From: Eucommia ulmoides
Lineage: Eukaryota; Streptophyta; Magnoliopsida; Garryales; Eucommiaceae
DNA: 64,000 nucleotides
Assembly: GCA_016647705.1 (NCBI GenBank)
Contig: CM028335.1
Location: 41,268,526-41,332,525 of the forward strand
Direction: 5' to 3'
The notes beneath the pieces are model-generated. The model ran no database searches. It was not told where the DNA came from and saw only the letters and a list, made by a program, of their open reading frames with translations. Shown here in pieces: positions 35,001 through 48,600 of this stretch. A program made the translations under genes and the position numbers. Numbering within the stretch: the first letter of the stretch is position 1; every line of letters starts with the position of its first letter.

Positions 35001-38000
35001 TTGCTCTACACACCTGATTTATACAAAAAGTATAAAAACATATTAAAACATATAAAAATAATTATAAACGTACTCGAAAACTAATAAATTCAGATTGAAA
35101 ATACGTAGGTAATTTACACCTATCAAATACCCCTAAACTCATAATTTTGCTAGTCCTCGAGCAAAACACCCACACAATACGAGAAAGTATACAAACTAAT
35201 TACGAAATTAAAAACTACAAACGAAAAACATTAAAAACAAAAATGTGTAAGTTTTGATTATCATCTACCGGCCGAAAGATTTTTCCCTCATCGGCCCCTA
35301 ATCCTATCAAGTTCAAACATAAATCACACCATGTGGTGTTCTAGAATTTCAACGTTTAAAAATAGTAAGCGCCATTCTAGATCCTATTTAAGTGTGTGTG
35401 ATTAAACTCAATTATACTACTATCCATTGATTAGATGTGATTATCCCTAAATAAAGATCATGACTAAAACCTTTAAGGTATAGGCAATCCATATGTCTGA
35501 CCTGGGATCTATTCTCCACTAATGTAGGCTCGGAGGTTCATGAAGATCAGTAGGGCTTGGTTCGGTTTTGGAATAGAGAACAGGTTAACGTCGTTAACTT
35601 AACGTTACCTGAGGCACATCACTTGGCATTCTCACACTTGAAACTCCATATTTTTTAGAAACAACCTTGAATAAATGTTTAAGAACGTCGTACTCACTTG
35701 TCATGTCAAAAAGAAACAATTTTTTTTTTCTTTTTAACACACCCCCAAACTCATTCGAATTTCTACAATTTTAAGAGTGTGCAAAAATGATTAAATAACA
35801 CACCCGAAAACGTATTCGAATTCTTATAACCTTAGGAATGTGCAAACAATATGAACGATAAACGACAAGCGAGTAATCTAATACCGAACCAAATTAGAAT
35901 TTCGGCCTAAACCTAACTGCTCACATCAAGTAGCGAAATGCTAACTTGATTCACTCAAATTGTGCCTTTAATTTAGCGATATAGGTTTGGAAAAAGTTCA
36001 ATCGGTTAGGGTATTTGTTAAGTGTTCAGAATTGAAACGGTTATTAGGTTTCGACAGGGTAACGAGGGATAATGATATTGCATGGTAGGCTTCAAAAAGC
36101 TCAAGCAATCAAATGACTACCTAAATTATATCTCCTAAACAACCTAGCCTAGGATTTCGCCTTGAATTTCTCCCAAATCAGGTTCTAGAATCCCTATTGT
36201 CATGAAATTGTTTGACGGATAATCAGTTTCAAATCAATAAGATAGTGCTATATTGAGTTTACGTGCTCGTGTATTTAGGATCCACAATAACTTTTACTAA
36301 GACGATACGTCAAGCACACAGAACACACATGAATGAGCTTTACGCTCGACCTCAAAACAATTAGGGGACAAAATCATCATCGGATATAGGCTCAGATGAT
36401 GTCAAAACTCAGCACAAAACAACAACTAAATTAAACATACTAATCCTAAATAAGCATGCAAACGATAAAAACAGTAAAATTTAACTAAAAACATATACAC
36501 ATACTAAAACATACTACACATCACCACCAACTCAACACAGGTGATGTCCAAAACGAGTCGTCAGCGATCCCAATGATAGTATATAGCATGATATTGAAGA
36601 CGGGGGTTTAGAACACGTACCTGGGAGGCGAGACTCGCCTCCGACTCAAATTGACGGAGATGTATCTAACTTATTTGTGACACTGGGTTGCCTCCCAAGA
36701 AGCGCTTGGTTTAATTTCCTCAGCCCGACACATGCCCTCAAGACTGGCGAGATTTTCAATGATTGAACTGCAAGAGCACCTGTCGATCTAACATCTTCAA
36801 GCATCCTCCCGGAAACAAAAACAAAACTACAAACGAAAATTAAATTAAAAAATGCCTAGATTAAAATCAAGTTATTTACTCTCAATATCAAAAGTAACAT
36901 TCCTTCCAATCCCCGGCAACGGCGCCAAAAACCTGGTGGCCGCAAATAATGCGCTGCCACTTTCACCGCAAGCGTACAGATCAAGTTTTAATATAGTGGA
37001 CCTTTCGGTCGGGTATCGTATCCACAGGGATTGGTTGAGATTATTATCGAGTATTGCGATTGCATAACCTAATTTTATATAGGCGACAAAAATGAAATTT
37101 AATTTAATACTAATACTAAACTAAAATACTAATTAAGTTAACTATACTATAAATACTAATTTGAGATTGTTTAAGGGAGTAGATTGCCTAGGGATTAATT
37201 TTATTTACTTCAATGCGTTTGATTTCGTTTTAGTTAACATTAACGGCGTTCGGCGTATCCAACAATCTCGGTTCGTAAACTCCCTCGCCACCTCTTCCGA
37301 GTGTAAGACCAGGGAATACGTGACTTCGTGTCAACGCCGAAATTCCCCTCAATGTCTTAACGACTCTAGGTCACGTGAGTCTCGCCCCAATGTCATCGAT
37401 TGCACACTTTCTAACGTCTTCCTGGGTCGTTAGATTGTCGTGTTGTGTTAACCCTAGTCCGAATCCGGGGTTACCTCTCCCGAGTGTGAAACTCCATATT
37501 CTCAATATATCTAAACTAGCATATAATCATAGAAAACACGGCAACACAATCGAAATTATAAGGAACAACCATAAACGAAACACAAATTCAACCAAAACTA
37601 CATTTTCATAAATAATACGTTAATCTCTATTACAATCCATGTTTAACTCATGGCCCTAACCATTTATACAATGTAAAACGGGCTAAACATGCTCAACAAC
37701 TACCAAAATGAAGAAAACAAAGAGAGGAAACGAACGACTTAGCCGATATCTGAAGATTTGCCGCTAGAAATGTCGATCGATCGCTTCCTCGTTGATCCTC
37801 CACCTCGGGTTGAGAGCTCTCCGTCAAAAATCCCTAATCCTACTCCTAAAATATGGCCTAAGGCCTTAAGGGCTGAAGAGAGGGAAGAGAGGAGGAGAGA
37901 ATGGATTAAAAATATACCAAAAGATCTCAAAATATCTAATAAATATCAAGGGTATGCTGCAGGATTTTCGCCTAGGCAAAGTTAAGTTGGTTAACTTTCT

Positions 38001-39507
38001 GCCGGAAATTCACCTAGGTGCAGAAAAATTCGCCTAGGCGAAGTTACTGCAGGTTTGAAATTTTGTTTTGGCTGTAACTTCTTCATCCGAACTCCGATTG
38101 AGGTGATTCAAAAACCTATGAAAAGCTAAGAAAAAGATATACAACTTCCATGTTTTGAGTATTTCCAAAATCGGATTGCATCATAGTCCAAAATAGCCTT
38201 GAAGTTACAGCACCTGTACCGGCTTTGCAGGTTTGGTGACCGCCTAGGCGAAGAAGTAGGCGGTGGACTTGAAAATGTTTCTACTGGGGTTTCCACTTAG
38301 GCGGAGGAATTTCCTGCCTAGGCAGTGGGCTATCAGTAGCCTTTTGTCATTCTCAGCTTCTTCACTGCCTAGGCGGAGGTTTGGACGCCTAGGTGGTGGG
38401 CTTGCTTCATATTTTTGCCTCCTTGCTTGTTTATCCACCGTAACTTCGACTCGCATTCGGTTCGATCTCATCGTTTTCGCTCCAGTTTCCTATCTTTTTG
38501 CTCCAAACACCTGATTTATACAAAAAGTATAAAAACATATAAAAATAACTATAAACGTACTCGAAAACTAACAAATTCAGATTGAAAATACGTAGGTAAT
38601 TTACACCTATCAGAGCTCCACTCTAGACCAGAGAAAATTTTACATTATCTGGGGTAAAAAAGGATTTTTTTTTGGCTACGTGTTCTCAGTAGAGGGAAGT
38701 TAATTGTATGTGTAGGAAAGCACGGTAAAATATGTCCTCCAAATAACAAATCTATTTCAATCCAACATTTATTTTTCAATTATGTCAGACTTATCTGCAA
38801 CCTTAAAGTTACTGAGACCAGACAGGAAATCCATTAGTGTTAAAATGAGAATTTTATTCATTTGATGGGATTCCTAAAGTAGACATTTATAGCCTAATGT
38901 GTTTGCTAAGATCATATTGAGTTGGAAGTGCAAAGAATATATCACATATCCTACCAATCTCATTCCCATGGATCTCATCGCTGAGTTGTAATTCGCTTGA
39001 ATTTCTGACATATGTACTTATTGCAATTTGTAGATTATGCAACATAAACTAAACCACAAAAGAACACGCATTCAGGGAACTATAAGAAGGAAGATAAAAT
39101 TTATCATGACTCAATTATTGCTAGCTTCCTTCCTACTTCCCTCTCTTATCTGTGTATAAGTTATTTATTTTACTTATCATTTGTGACTTAAAAGTAAAAT
39201 TAAAAAAAATACCAAATTCAGTCTCCATTTCTTGGAACATGCTTAGCCTTTGGCTTAGCTGCCTGAAGTAGTCTTTCTCATACTCGAACGGAAAAGTCAA
39301 AACACTAAGGTTTTTGGGTGATTCTTAACCACTGAAACAGTAATCCTCTTATTTGCAGCATACAAGAAAATATCCACATTTCTGAGGTGGGGTCACAGGC
39401 TATGACTCATGGAAGTGCAGGATTACAATTAGTCACAAACATGGTTTTAAAAGAAGACAAGACAAATTAATCACAATTTGGTTTCTCTTAGCTGTCCTCT
39501 TTCTTTG

Positions 39508-39539
<32 letters not shown>

Positions 39540-42500
39540 TCTCTATGTGTGTGTGTGTGTTTGTGTGATGCACATTTATGTTGCATACTTTCTGGAATTC
39601 GGTCTCATATGCATCAATTACCTGCTATGAGCTGAGATACGTCTGCATCATATGCTTGAGTGATGCGAACTTTATCAAGGATTAGTGAGACCCGAAACCA
39701 ACTTAGGGTTTCTTCGCGAGGATCGAACTAAAATAAGATTTATAAACGAACAGATAAGAACACGAAAATACAAAATTTTGGATAGATTATCTTGACTCAA
39801 CGTTTATGAATGAAACGCGAACCAACAGTATAACGAACGATCTTGACCCGATGATTATAACGAATTACGAACCAAAAATATATAGTTTGAACGCCACAAG
39901 AAATTCTTGATAAGTTCAAGAAAGTTATTTAAAGAACTTAAGAGAAAACTCTTGCACTTGTATTAATCAAAGTAATGTGTCTTTCCCCATGGGATACAAC
40001 TATCTTAAATAGGTGACCAACAATAAAGGAAAAATCCTAGCTAGTGAATAGTGCGTGTGAACAGTGTCGGTGAATAGTACCATGAATAGTGGCGGCCACA
40101 ATAAAAGAAAACCCTAGAATAATAAGGAATCCTAGAGAAATAAGGAAACCCTACTCCTAATCTAAAAAAGAAGGGACTAATTCCTAATCTAAAAAGGAAA
40201 AAGGTTAATTTGGCATTCATGCCTTACAAATCAAAAATTAAAATATATAAAAATAAAGCCTATAAATAAATGATCTGAATTTTTCGTTCCGCACGCCTAA
40301 GCCCATTCAAGTTCATGCCTAAGCCCATTCGCCTGCCTTGATGAGATAGACTAGACCTTGATCGTCATTTGGGCTGCATTATTTTAGATTCTACCCAAAG
40401 CTCTTAAATTAGCCCATTAAGCGCTTCTTTGATCTTCTTGGATCATGCCGTAATAATAGGCCCAACGGAAACATGCAATAGGTTCTTTGATGGTGCTTGT
40501 TGGTTCTCATCATTGAGTATGCTTAAGGTTTGAACAGTTTGCATTACATTTGTATATCGTTTAAGGTTGAGTTAGTCTGCATCATATGCGTGGTTATCGG
40601 TGCTTTATGCTTCTATATCTGTACCCTTTTTCTTTCTATGGTTTATAATTTCAAGCTTCTCGTTTGACCTTCCATAGGATGTATCGTTTCATTTCCTATT
40701 GTGAAATTATTTGTCAATAAAAAATAATTGTGGGAGTACTTCATGGTTCGTTGTTTGTTTCTAATAACTTTTGTTTCTCATGGTTCTTTTGTTCTATGTT
40801 CTCCATATCGGGGTAGTAGATTTGTGTGAAATAGGTTTTCCTGATTGATGTCATTGACTTGTGAATTAGGATTCTTTGGGTCAAAGAGATTCCTGGAGGG
40901 AACTTTTTGATGTTGTGATTGCCAAAGCCAACAAGCCAGAATTTTACACATCTGAGCATCCATTCCGGTTCTTGCTTCAACTCCTACTTTTCCTTCTGAG
41001 AGTCACAAATTTGAACGAGTGATTTTCATTTAGTTATTCATTATATTAATCATTGCATTTCTTTCCCTGTTAAGTATATTTGTTTGTATATGCATGCATG
41101 CTCTTCATCCCCCTTGAGGTTTTCTTCTTGGAATTTTAAAATTTGTTAGTTTTTCTGGTTTCCTTGAAGAAACAGCAGGAGGCTAAATATATACTCATAG
41201 TAGGGTCATTTGCTTATGCTTCTTTGTGTACAATCAAGTATAGAAGGCACATTTGATGTTTTATTATGCGCAAAGTAGCCCCTTTTCCTTGAATGCTGTA
41301 CTTCCAAAGAACTTAGCACAAAAAATTAATAAAAGAGAAGTGAAAACTAAGGCACCTCCATAGAGAAGGCTTCACAAATACAATGAATTCTGGACCAGTG
41401 ACCTATGGGATTTGGTTTCCTTCTCTCAGTTTCTTGCAGTTGAAGACTGTGCTGTCTTTTGACGCACAGCTGGGTATCTGATTTTAAAATGGTAAGGATT
41501 TGATTTGTTAGATGATCTTTACCGTTGTGACAACTAAGGGAGTCGAGATAATATGATTGAAGTCTGGTGAAATGGTCTATATCATTTTAACATATATGTA
41601 TGTTTTTTACCCATTCCAAACTTTAGCTTTTCTCATTTCCTTTTAGAATTTGTTGGCCTTCTCATATGCTAATATTTGTTGGTTTCACTGTGTATTTTGG
41701 ATGTAGCTGTTATGATGTAGAGAAGGACACTTTGGCATTCACGAAGGTGGATTCTTTTCTTCCAAATAGAATTTACTATCACGGGTGCCTTAAATCGTTC
41801 TTGGAAATTACAAAGTGGAATGGTCCAGAGGTACACCATTTGATTTGTTTTCATCTTTAGGCTTCAATATATGCTTATTATGCTGGTCAATGTTTTAAAA
41901 ACCGGACCGGACCGGTCGGTTCAACCGTCGACCGGCTACAATTCTAGTCTGGAAAAAGGCTTTACCCGCATGATCCATAGTCTATAGTCTAGTTTGTAGA
42001 GCCAATGGTTACCATCCTGTGACCTGTAGGTGAGGAAGAGATGTGACCTTTTCCCCTAAAAGACCGTTCTACCCTAAAAACCGGCCAACCGGCCGGTTCG
42101 AACTGGTTCGACTGCTGTACTGATGAACCGGAGCGGTTCTAGTCGAACTGAATGGGTTTCACCTTTTCCCATTTGCTTAAATACTTCTCCCAAAAAACCC
42201 TAATTTCTTGTTGGTGCTTCTCTCTCTCAAATCTATCTCAGGACTCAGATTTCATCTATTCCCCATTTTCGCTGATCTAAATCATCTCCAATTTCAGCTA
42301 TTTCACCACCAATCTGAGTCTTTTACCTTGTTTTTCTGTCTGATTTCAGTCAGATCTCTTCCCCTGTTTTTCAGCCAACCACGAACAGACGACGTCCTTG
42401 CTTGTGCAACCTTCGACGAACAAACGGATCTGATCTCCGGCTGCAGGAGAGCTGGGTGATTGATCTTCTCTATCTCTTGCTGGATCTTCTTCACTTGGTT

Positions 42501-42602
42501 GTGAATTGCAACGGCACCCAAAAATCCATATTCTTCTTCTTCTTCTTCTAGTTTTCTTTGTTGTTTTCCCTATTGTTGTTGTTTCCTCTCTGTTCCATTT
42601 CT

Positions 42603-42651
<49 letters not shown>

Positions 42652-45600
42652 TCTTTTGAACTGTAGGAGGAGACTTCTGTTAAATGGTATTTGTGTCTTT
42701 TCTGTATTATTTAGGGTTTTCTGTACGGTTTAGGGTTTGCTGTGTGGTTTCCTAAATTCTATTATAAATAGAGGGAGAGGTTAACACAATGGTAAAGCCT
42801 TCTCATTCTTTTCATATTCTCTTGTTATTTTAGCGTGGTATCAAGAGCAGGTTATGGGACATATATCCCATAGATTTGTTCAACCATTTTTATCTTTCCC
42901 TTTCCCTCTTTCAATTTCCCTCACCATCTATATGAAAAATAAAAAAAAGAGAAAGGTTTCAGAAACCATAGCAATCGTCAATCAGAAACTCAACCTTAGC
43001 AGTCGTTGATCAGAAACCCTAATCACGCCTCCATCGTCGTCGCAAAGCCCCATCGATACCTAGCTGCTGTCGAATCCCTAGCCGCCGTCGCAAAGCCTTG
43101 TCGACGCCTTCCCTATCGTCGACGTCAAGATCCACGCCTCCATCACCTTCGCAGTCTAGTTCCGACACCATCCCGCCGTCACCATCCAGTGAGACACCTA
43201 CCCCACTGTTGCTGTCCAGATTCGAGCCTCCACCAACTTCGCAGTCCACAACCAACCATTGCCAGCAGTCCTCTGACCTCAAAACATCGTTATCTCATAT
43301 AATCCGCCTCGACAGAATATGATAAAAAAAATGAGGAATGGATTCAAGTTGATGCGCAGATTGTAGCGTCGTTGTGGAATTCGATGGAGCCTCAAGTTGC
43401 TGATTTTTGTACTCATCTAGATACGTGTAAAGCCATATGGGAGTATTTTCGTATGTTGTATTCCAGTAATCTCACCAGGATGTATGATTTATCGGTCGAG
43501 TATTTCCAATTTCAGCAAGACACGCAATCCATTACAAATTATTTTGCCACATTCAATAACCTTTATGAGGAGTTAAATATTATTCTACTAATGACTATCG
43601 ATCTGAAAGAAATGTAAAAGCAACGTGAGCAGATGGCTGTCATGAAGTTCTTAGCTGGATTACGCCCAGAATTTGAATTGGTCCGATCTCAAATCCTTTC
43701 TAGTGCTACTCTTCTCACTATTACTGAACTGTATTCTTGTGTCTTGCGTAGCACTACCAAGGACAATGTTCTAACTCAAGTTCGTTTGCACCATCTGGGC
43801 ATTCGATGCTTGTTACTCAGATTCCTACACGAGATCGTGGTGATCAACTCAGTGGTGGTCGTGGTGGTTCCTCTCGTGGTGGGGGCCCTCGGGGAGGACG
43901 TAGTGGTCGTGGCTCACATCATCAGTGCTCCTTTTGTGGAAAGATGAATCATATTAGAGAAACATGTTAGTATTTAGTTGGCCGTCCACCCAAAATTGCC
44001 AATGCAATGACATCTGATCCAAATAATCCTACTATTTTAGAATCTCAGACGGTCAAAGACATCTCTGATGAGGAACATACTCAATTCCTTCAGTATAAGG
44101 TATCCCAACAGGTATCTCTTCCCATTACTTCTTTAGCTCAACGAGGTATTTCTACTGATTGTCTTTCAATTCGTTTTTCCCCTCCCACACCCTAGGTTAT
44201 AGATTCTGCTGCCACCGATCACATGTCAGGTACCTCTACCTTATTTACACCTATTCAGTCATCTTCTTCGTTGTCTCCTGTTACAGTTGCTGATGGTTCC
44301 ACTGTCCTTATCCGTGGCATTGGCACAGTGGAACCCTCACCCTCCTTATATCCATCATCTGTCTTGTATATTCCTTCCTTTTTTTTTTTTTTAATTTGAT
44401 GTCAGTCAGTAAGCTTACTAAATATCTTAATTGTTCTGTATCATTTTTTTCCTGATTCTGTGATTCTCCAAGATATGTGGACGTGGAAGATGATTGGCAC
44501 AGAACATGAGGAAAATGACCTTTATTACTTTGATGATCATGACGAGAGTCCTGCTATCCCACCTACTGTCTGCCTTGCTATTGCGTCCGCTTACCAGATC
44601 CATTGTCGCCGCAGTCATCCCTGTCTTGGTAACCTCAAGTTTCTTGTTCCTAATTCAAGTCATTTGTCTTCGTTAGAGAGTGAGTCTTGTCAATTGGGTA
44701 AGAATAATCGTATTTCATTTGCTTCTTCAGCTCCTGTTTGAGCATCGAGTCCTTTTAGTTTAGTTCGTTCAGATCTTTGGGGTCCTTCTCGTGTTACTTC
44801 TACATTAGATTTTCATTATTTTGTCACATTTGTGAATGATTTTTCTAGAGTTACTTGGCTTTATTTAATGAAAGATCGTTCAGAATCATTTTTTATTTTT
44901 TATGCATTTTGTGCTGAAATTAAAACTCAATTTAATGTACTAGTGCGTATTCTTCGAAGTGATAATGCTCGAGAATACTTTTCTTTGCCATTTACTTCCT
45001 TTATGTCACACTTTGGTATCTTACATCAGCCTTCTTGTCCTTACACACCGCAACAAAATGGAGTTGCTGAGTGTAAGAATCGACATGTGCTAGAAGTGGC
45101 CCGTACTTATCTTTTTGAGATGAACGTTCCCAAATACTTCTAGGGCAATGCGGTTTTTACAGTTTGTTTCCTAATCAATAAGATGCCATCCTTTACTCTA
45201 AATGGCAAGGTTCCCCATTCCATTCTTTTCCCTCGTTCTCCCATGTTTAGTTTACCTCCTTGAATATTTGGGTGTGTTTATTTTGTTCATTAGTTGACTT
45301 CCGGCAGGAACAAGTTAGATCCCTGTGCTTTAAAATGTGTTTTCCTCAGCTATTCTCGCACGCAAAAGGGTTATTGTTGTTATTGTCTATCATTACGTCG
45401 CTCATTTGTGTGTGTAGATGTTATATTCTTTGAGTCTACCTCTTACTTTTTTGTCCCATCCTCTCGAGATGATCTGAATGTTACACTTCCTTTGACAAGT
45501 GTACCAAACCCTACACTATTTTCCTCTACTCTAGATTCTATCTCGCCTAGTCGTCCTTCAACTCCTTTGCAGGTATACTCTCGTCGCCAAAAGGTAACCT

Positions 45601-48600
45601 TCGTTGTCGTGCCCATCGATTCTGTGTCCTCAAATTCTTCTCCAGCTAACCCATCTATGTCTGACCTGGACATGCCCATTACCATCCGAAGGGTAAGAGC
45701 ACCTGTACTAACCATCCTATTTCTAACTTTGTCTCGTATGCACACCTATCCCCTTCATACTCTTCTTTTGTTGCTTCTTTGACCTTTGTTTCTATACCTA
45801 AGTCTGTTTCAGAGGCCTTCACTCACCCTGATTGGGCAAAAGCAATGGAAGAAGAAATGTTTGCCTTATATCAGAACGACACTTAGGATCTCGTCTTGCT
45901 TTCGTCTGACAAAACAATAGTTGAATGTAAATAGGTATACACTGTCAAAGTTCATCCGAATGGCACCGTTAATCGACTCAAGGCTCGCTTGGTTGTCAAA
46001 GGCTATACTCAGGTCTTGATTACTACGAGACCTTTTCTCCCGTTGTCAAGCTCGCTTCTGTTCGCTGGTTCATCTCTCTGGCTGTCACTTTTCGTTGACC
46101 GTTACATCAGCTCGATATCAAGAATACTTTCTTAGATGACGATCTGACTGAGGAAGTATATATGGTGCAACCTCTTGGGTTTGTTGCTAAGAGAGAGTCT
46201 GATTTGGTATGTCGCTTGAAGAAATCTCTTTATGGTCTCAAGCAGTCTCCTAGAGCATGATTTGGAAGATTTAGTGAAGTGGTCATTGAATTTGGTCTTC
46301 GGCGTTGTGGAGTCGATCATTCCGTCTTCTACAAGCATAGTAAAGTCGGGAGAATATTGTTGATTGTGTATGTGGATGACATCGTTATTACTAGGGATGA
46401 CCACGGTGGTATTCAAGAATTCAAAAGTTTTTGCATGGTTAGTTTCAAACAAATGATTTGGGTCACCTAAAGTATTTCTTGAGGATTGAAGTTGCTCGAT
46501 CAAGTCAGGACATTTACTTGTCTCAGAGAAAATATATTCTTGACCTATTGAGTGAAACGGGAATGCTAAGAGCTAAACCGATTGACTTGCCTATGGATCT
46601 AAATACCAAATTGTTGTCAGATTAGGGTGTATCACTGACAGATTCAACGCAATATAGACGGTTAGTTAGGAAATTGAACTACCTGACAGTTATCAGGCTA
46701 GATATCTCCTTTGCTGTTAGTGTTATCAGTCAATTCTTGGATCGTCCAGTGACTTGTCACTGGGATGAGTGATCCGTATTTTTCGATATCTGAAAGGTTC
46801 TTCTGGATGCGGTGTGTTATATCAAAATTTTGTTCATACTTAAATAAAAGGCTACATAGATGCAAATTGGGCCTGATCACCCTTAGATAGGAAGTCTACT
46901 ACTGGGCATTGTGTGTTTGTTGGTAGTAACCTTGTCTCTTGGAAGGGTAAAAAGCAGACAGTAGTGGCGCGGTCAAGTGCAAAATTGGAATACAGGGCAA
47001 TAGCTCATACCACTTGTGAGTTAACTTGGTTGAAACATTTGTTGGAAGAACTTGGATTTGAACACTCTTCACCGTTGGACCTGGTATGTGATAATCAACC
47101 AACACTTCATATTGTATCCAACCCAGTCTACCATGAGAGAACAAAACACATTGGAATTGACTGTCATTTTATTCGAGAAAAATTGTTGCAGAAGCAGATT
47201 GAGACTAAATATGTAATTTCAGTTGATCAGTTGGCTGATATATTTATTAAACCGTTGGGGGGTTCAAGGATAAAGTACATTTGTAACAAGTTAGGAGAAT
47301 ACAATATATACTCTCCAGCTTGAGAGAGAGTGTTAAAGGGTATTTGTGTTTTTTTTTTGTATTACTTAGGGTTCCCTGTACGGTTTAGGGTTTGCTGTAT
47401 GGTTTCCTAAATTCTATTAAATTGAAATGAATTAATCAATTGTATATCACATTAATCATACAATATGAGACTACATATAGGAAAACTTAAGAACTAAAAA
47501 AGGTAAATAATTAATTACAATTAACTATTTTCCTAATCTGTATATTTGACTTTCCATATATACAAATACTACCAATATTGAATATTCCAACACTCCCCCT
47601 AAAGCTAGTATGAAGATATCTTCCATTGTCAGCTTACATACTAGATAGTCGAATCTCTTATTTGGTAATCCTTTTGTTAGAATGTCTGCGATCTGTTCAG
47701 TAGTCGGTACATATGGCATACATATTTGTCCACTATCAATCTTTTCCTTGATGAAATGCTTGTCCACTTCCACATGTTTTGTCCGATCGTGCAACACCGG
47801 ATTGTGAGCAATCGCAATGGCTGATTTGTTATCACAGTAGACCTTCATAGGTACTAAATTAGATATCTTCAACTCTCCGAGTAATCTGTTAATCCATAAC
47901 ACTTCACAGATACTGTGAGCCACTGATCTGTACTCCGCTTTTGCGCTGTTTCTAGCTACGACATTCTGTTTCTTGCTCCGCCATGTGACGAGGTTCCCAC
48001 CAACAAAAGTACAGTAACCGGAGGTCGATCTCCTGTCCGTGATGCTCCCAGCCCAGTCTGCATTGGTATAAACCTCTACAAGGTGGTGGCCACGTTTCTT
48101 GTACAAAATTCCTTTTCCAGGAGTACTCTTTAAGTACTTTAGTATTCTATAGGCAGCATTGAAGTGTTCTTGTCCTGGTGAGTGCATGAATTGGCTGACC
48201 ATGCTTACGGCAAAGGCTATATCAGGACGGGTATGTGATAAGTAGATTAACCGCCCCACTAGTCTTTGATATTGTTCTTGGTTTATCACAGCTTCAGGTC
48301 TGGCCGGTTGTAGTTTCTCATTCGGTTCACTTGGAGTTTCTACAGCTTTGCACCCGAGTAACCCTGTTTCAGGAGTACTCTTTAAGTACCTTAGTATTCT
48401 ATAGGCAGCATCGAAGTGTTCTTGTCCTGGTGAGTGCATGAATTGGCTGACCATGCTTACGGCAAAGGCTATATCAGGACGGGTATGTGATAAGTAGATT
48501 AACCGCCTCACTAGTCTTTGATATTGTTCTTGGTTTATCACAGCTTCAGGTTTGGCCGGTTGTAATTTCTCATTCGGTTCACTTGGAGTTTTTACAGCTT

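Larger units (their letters stand above)
33456..38612 (-). mobile_element. Non-coding LTR retrotransposon with very long LTRs (LARD-like), tRNA-Asp primed
   Basis: LTRs are 33456-35125 (1670 bases) and 36934-38612 (1679 bases), starting TGGTGGC and ending ACACCTATCA on the + strand. A perfect duplication GAGCT flanks it (33451-33455 and 38613-38617). The primer-binding site complements the 3' end of tRNA-Asp and lies next to the right LTR, so transcription runs on the minus strand. A polypurine tract (minus strand gtttaggggtatt) lies at 35126-35138. The 1.8-kb interior has no frame above 90 codons, so all proteins must come from another element. LTR differences are few and one short insertion is visible near 38010-38030. 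Confidence 0.92.

Noticed and set aside
36910-36927. Possible tRNA gene fragment (tccccggcaacggcgcca)
   Set aside because: Only the acceptor end of tRNA-Asp is present, at the expected distance from an LTR. It is a primer-binding site, not a gene.
30966-38617. Identical GAGCT beside the chromovirus and as TSD of the non-coding LTR element
   Set aside because: A five-base match in AT-rich DNA at two sites is within chance, and the two elements are otherwise unrelated.
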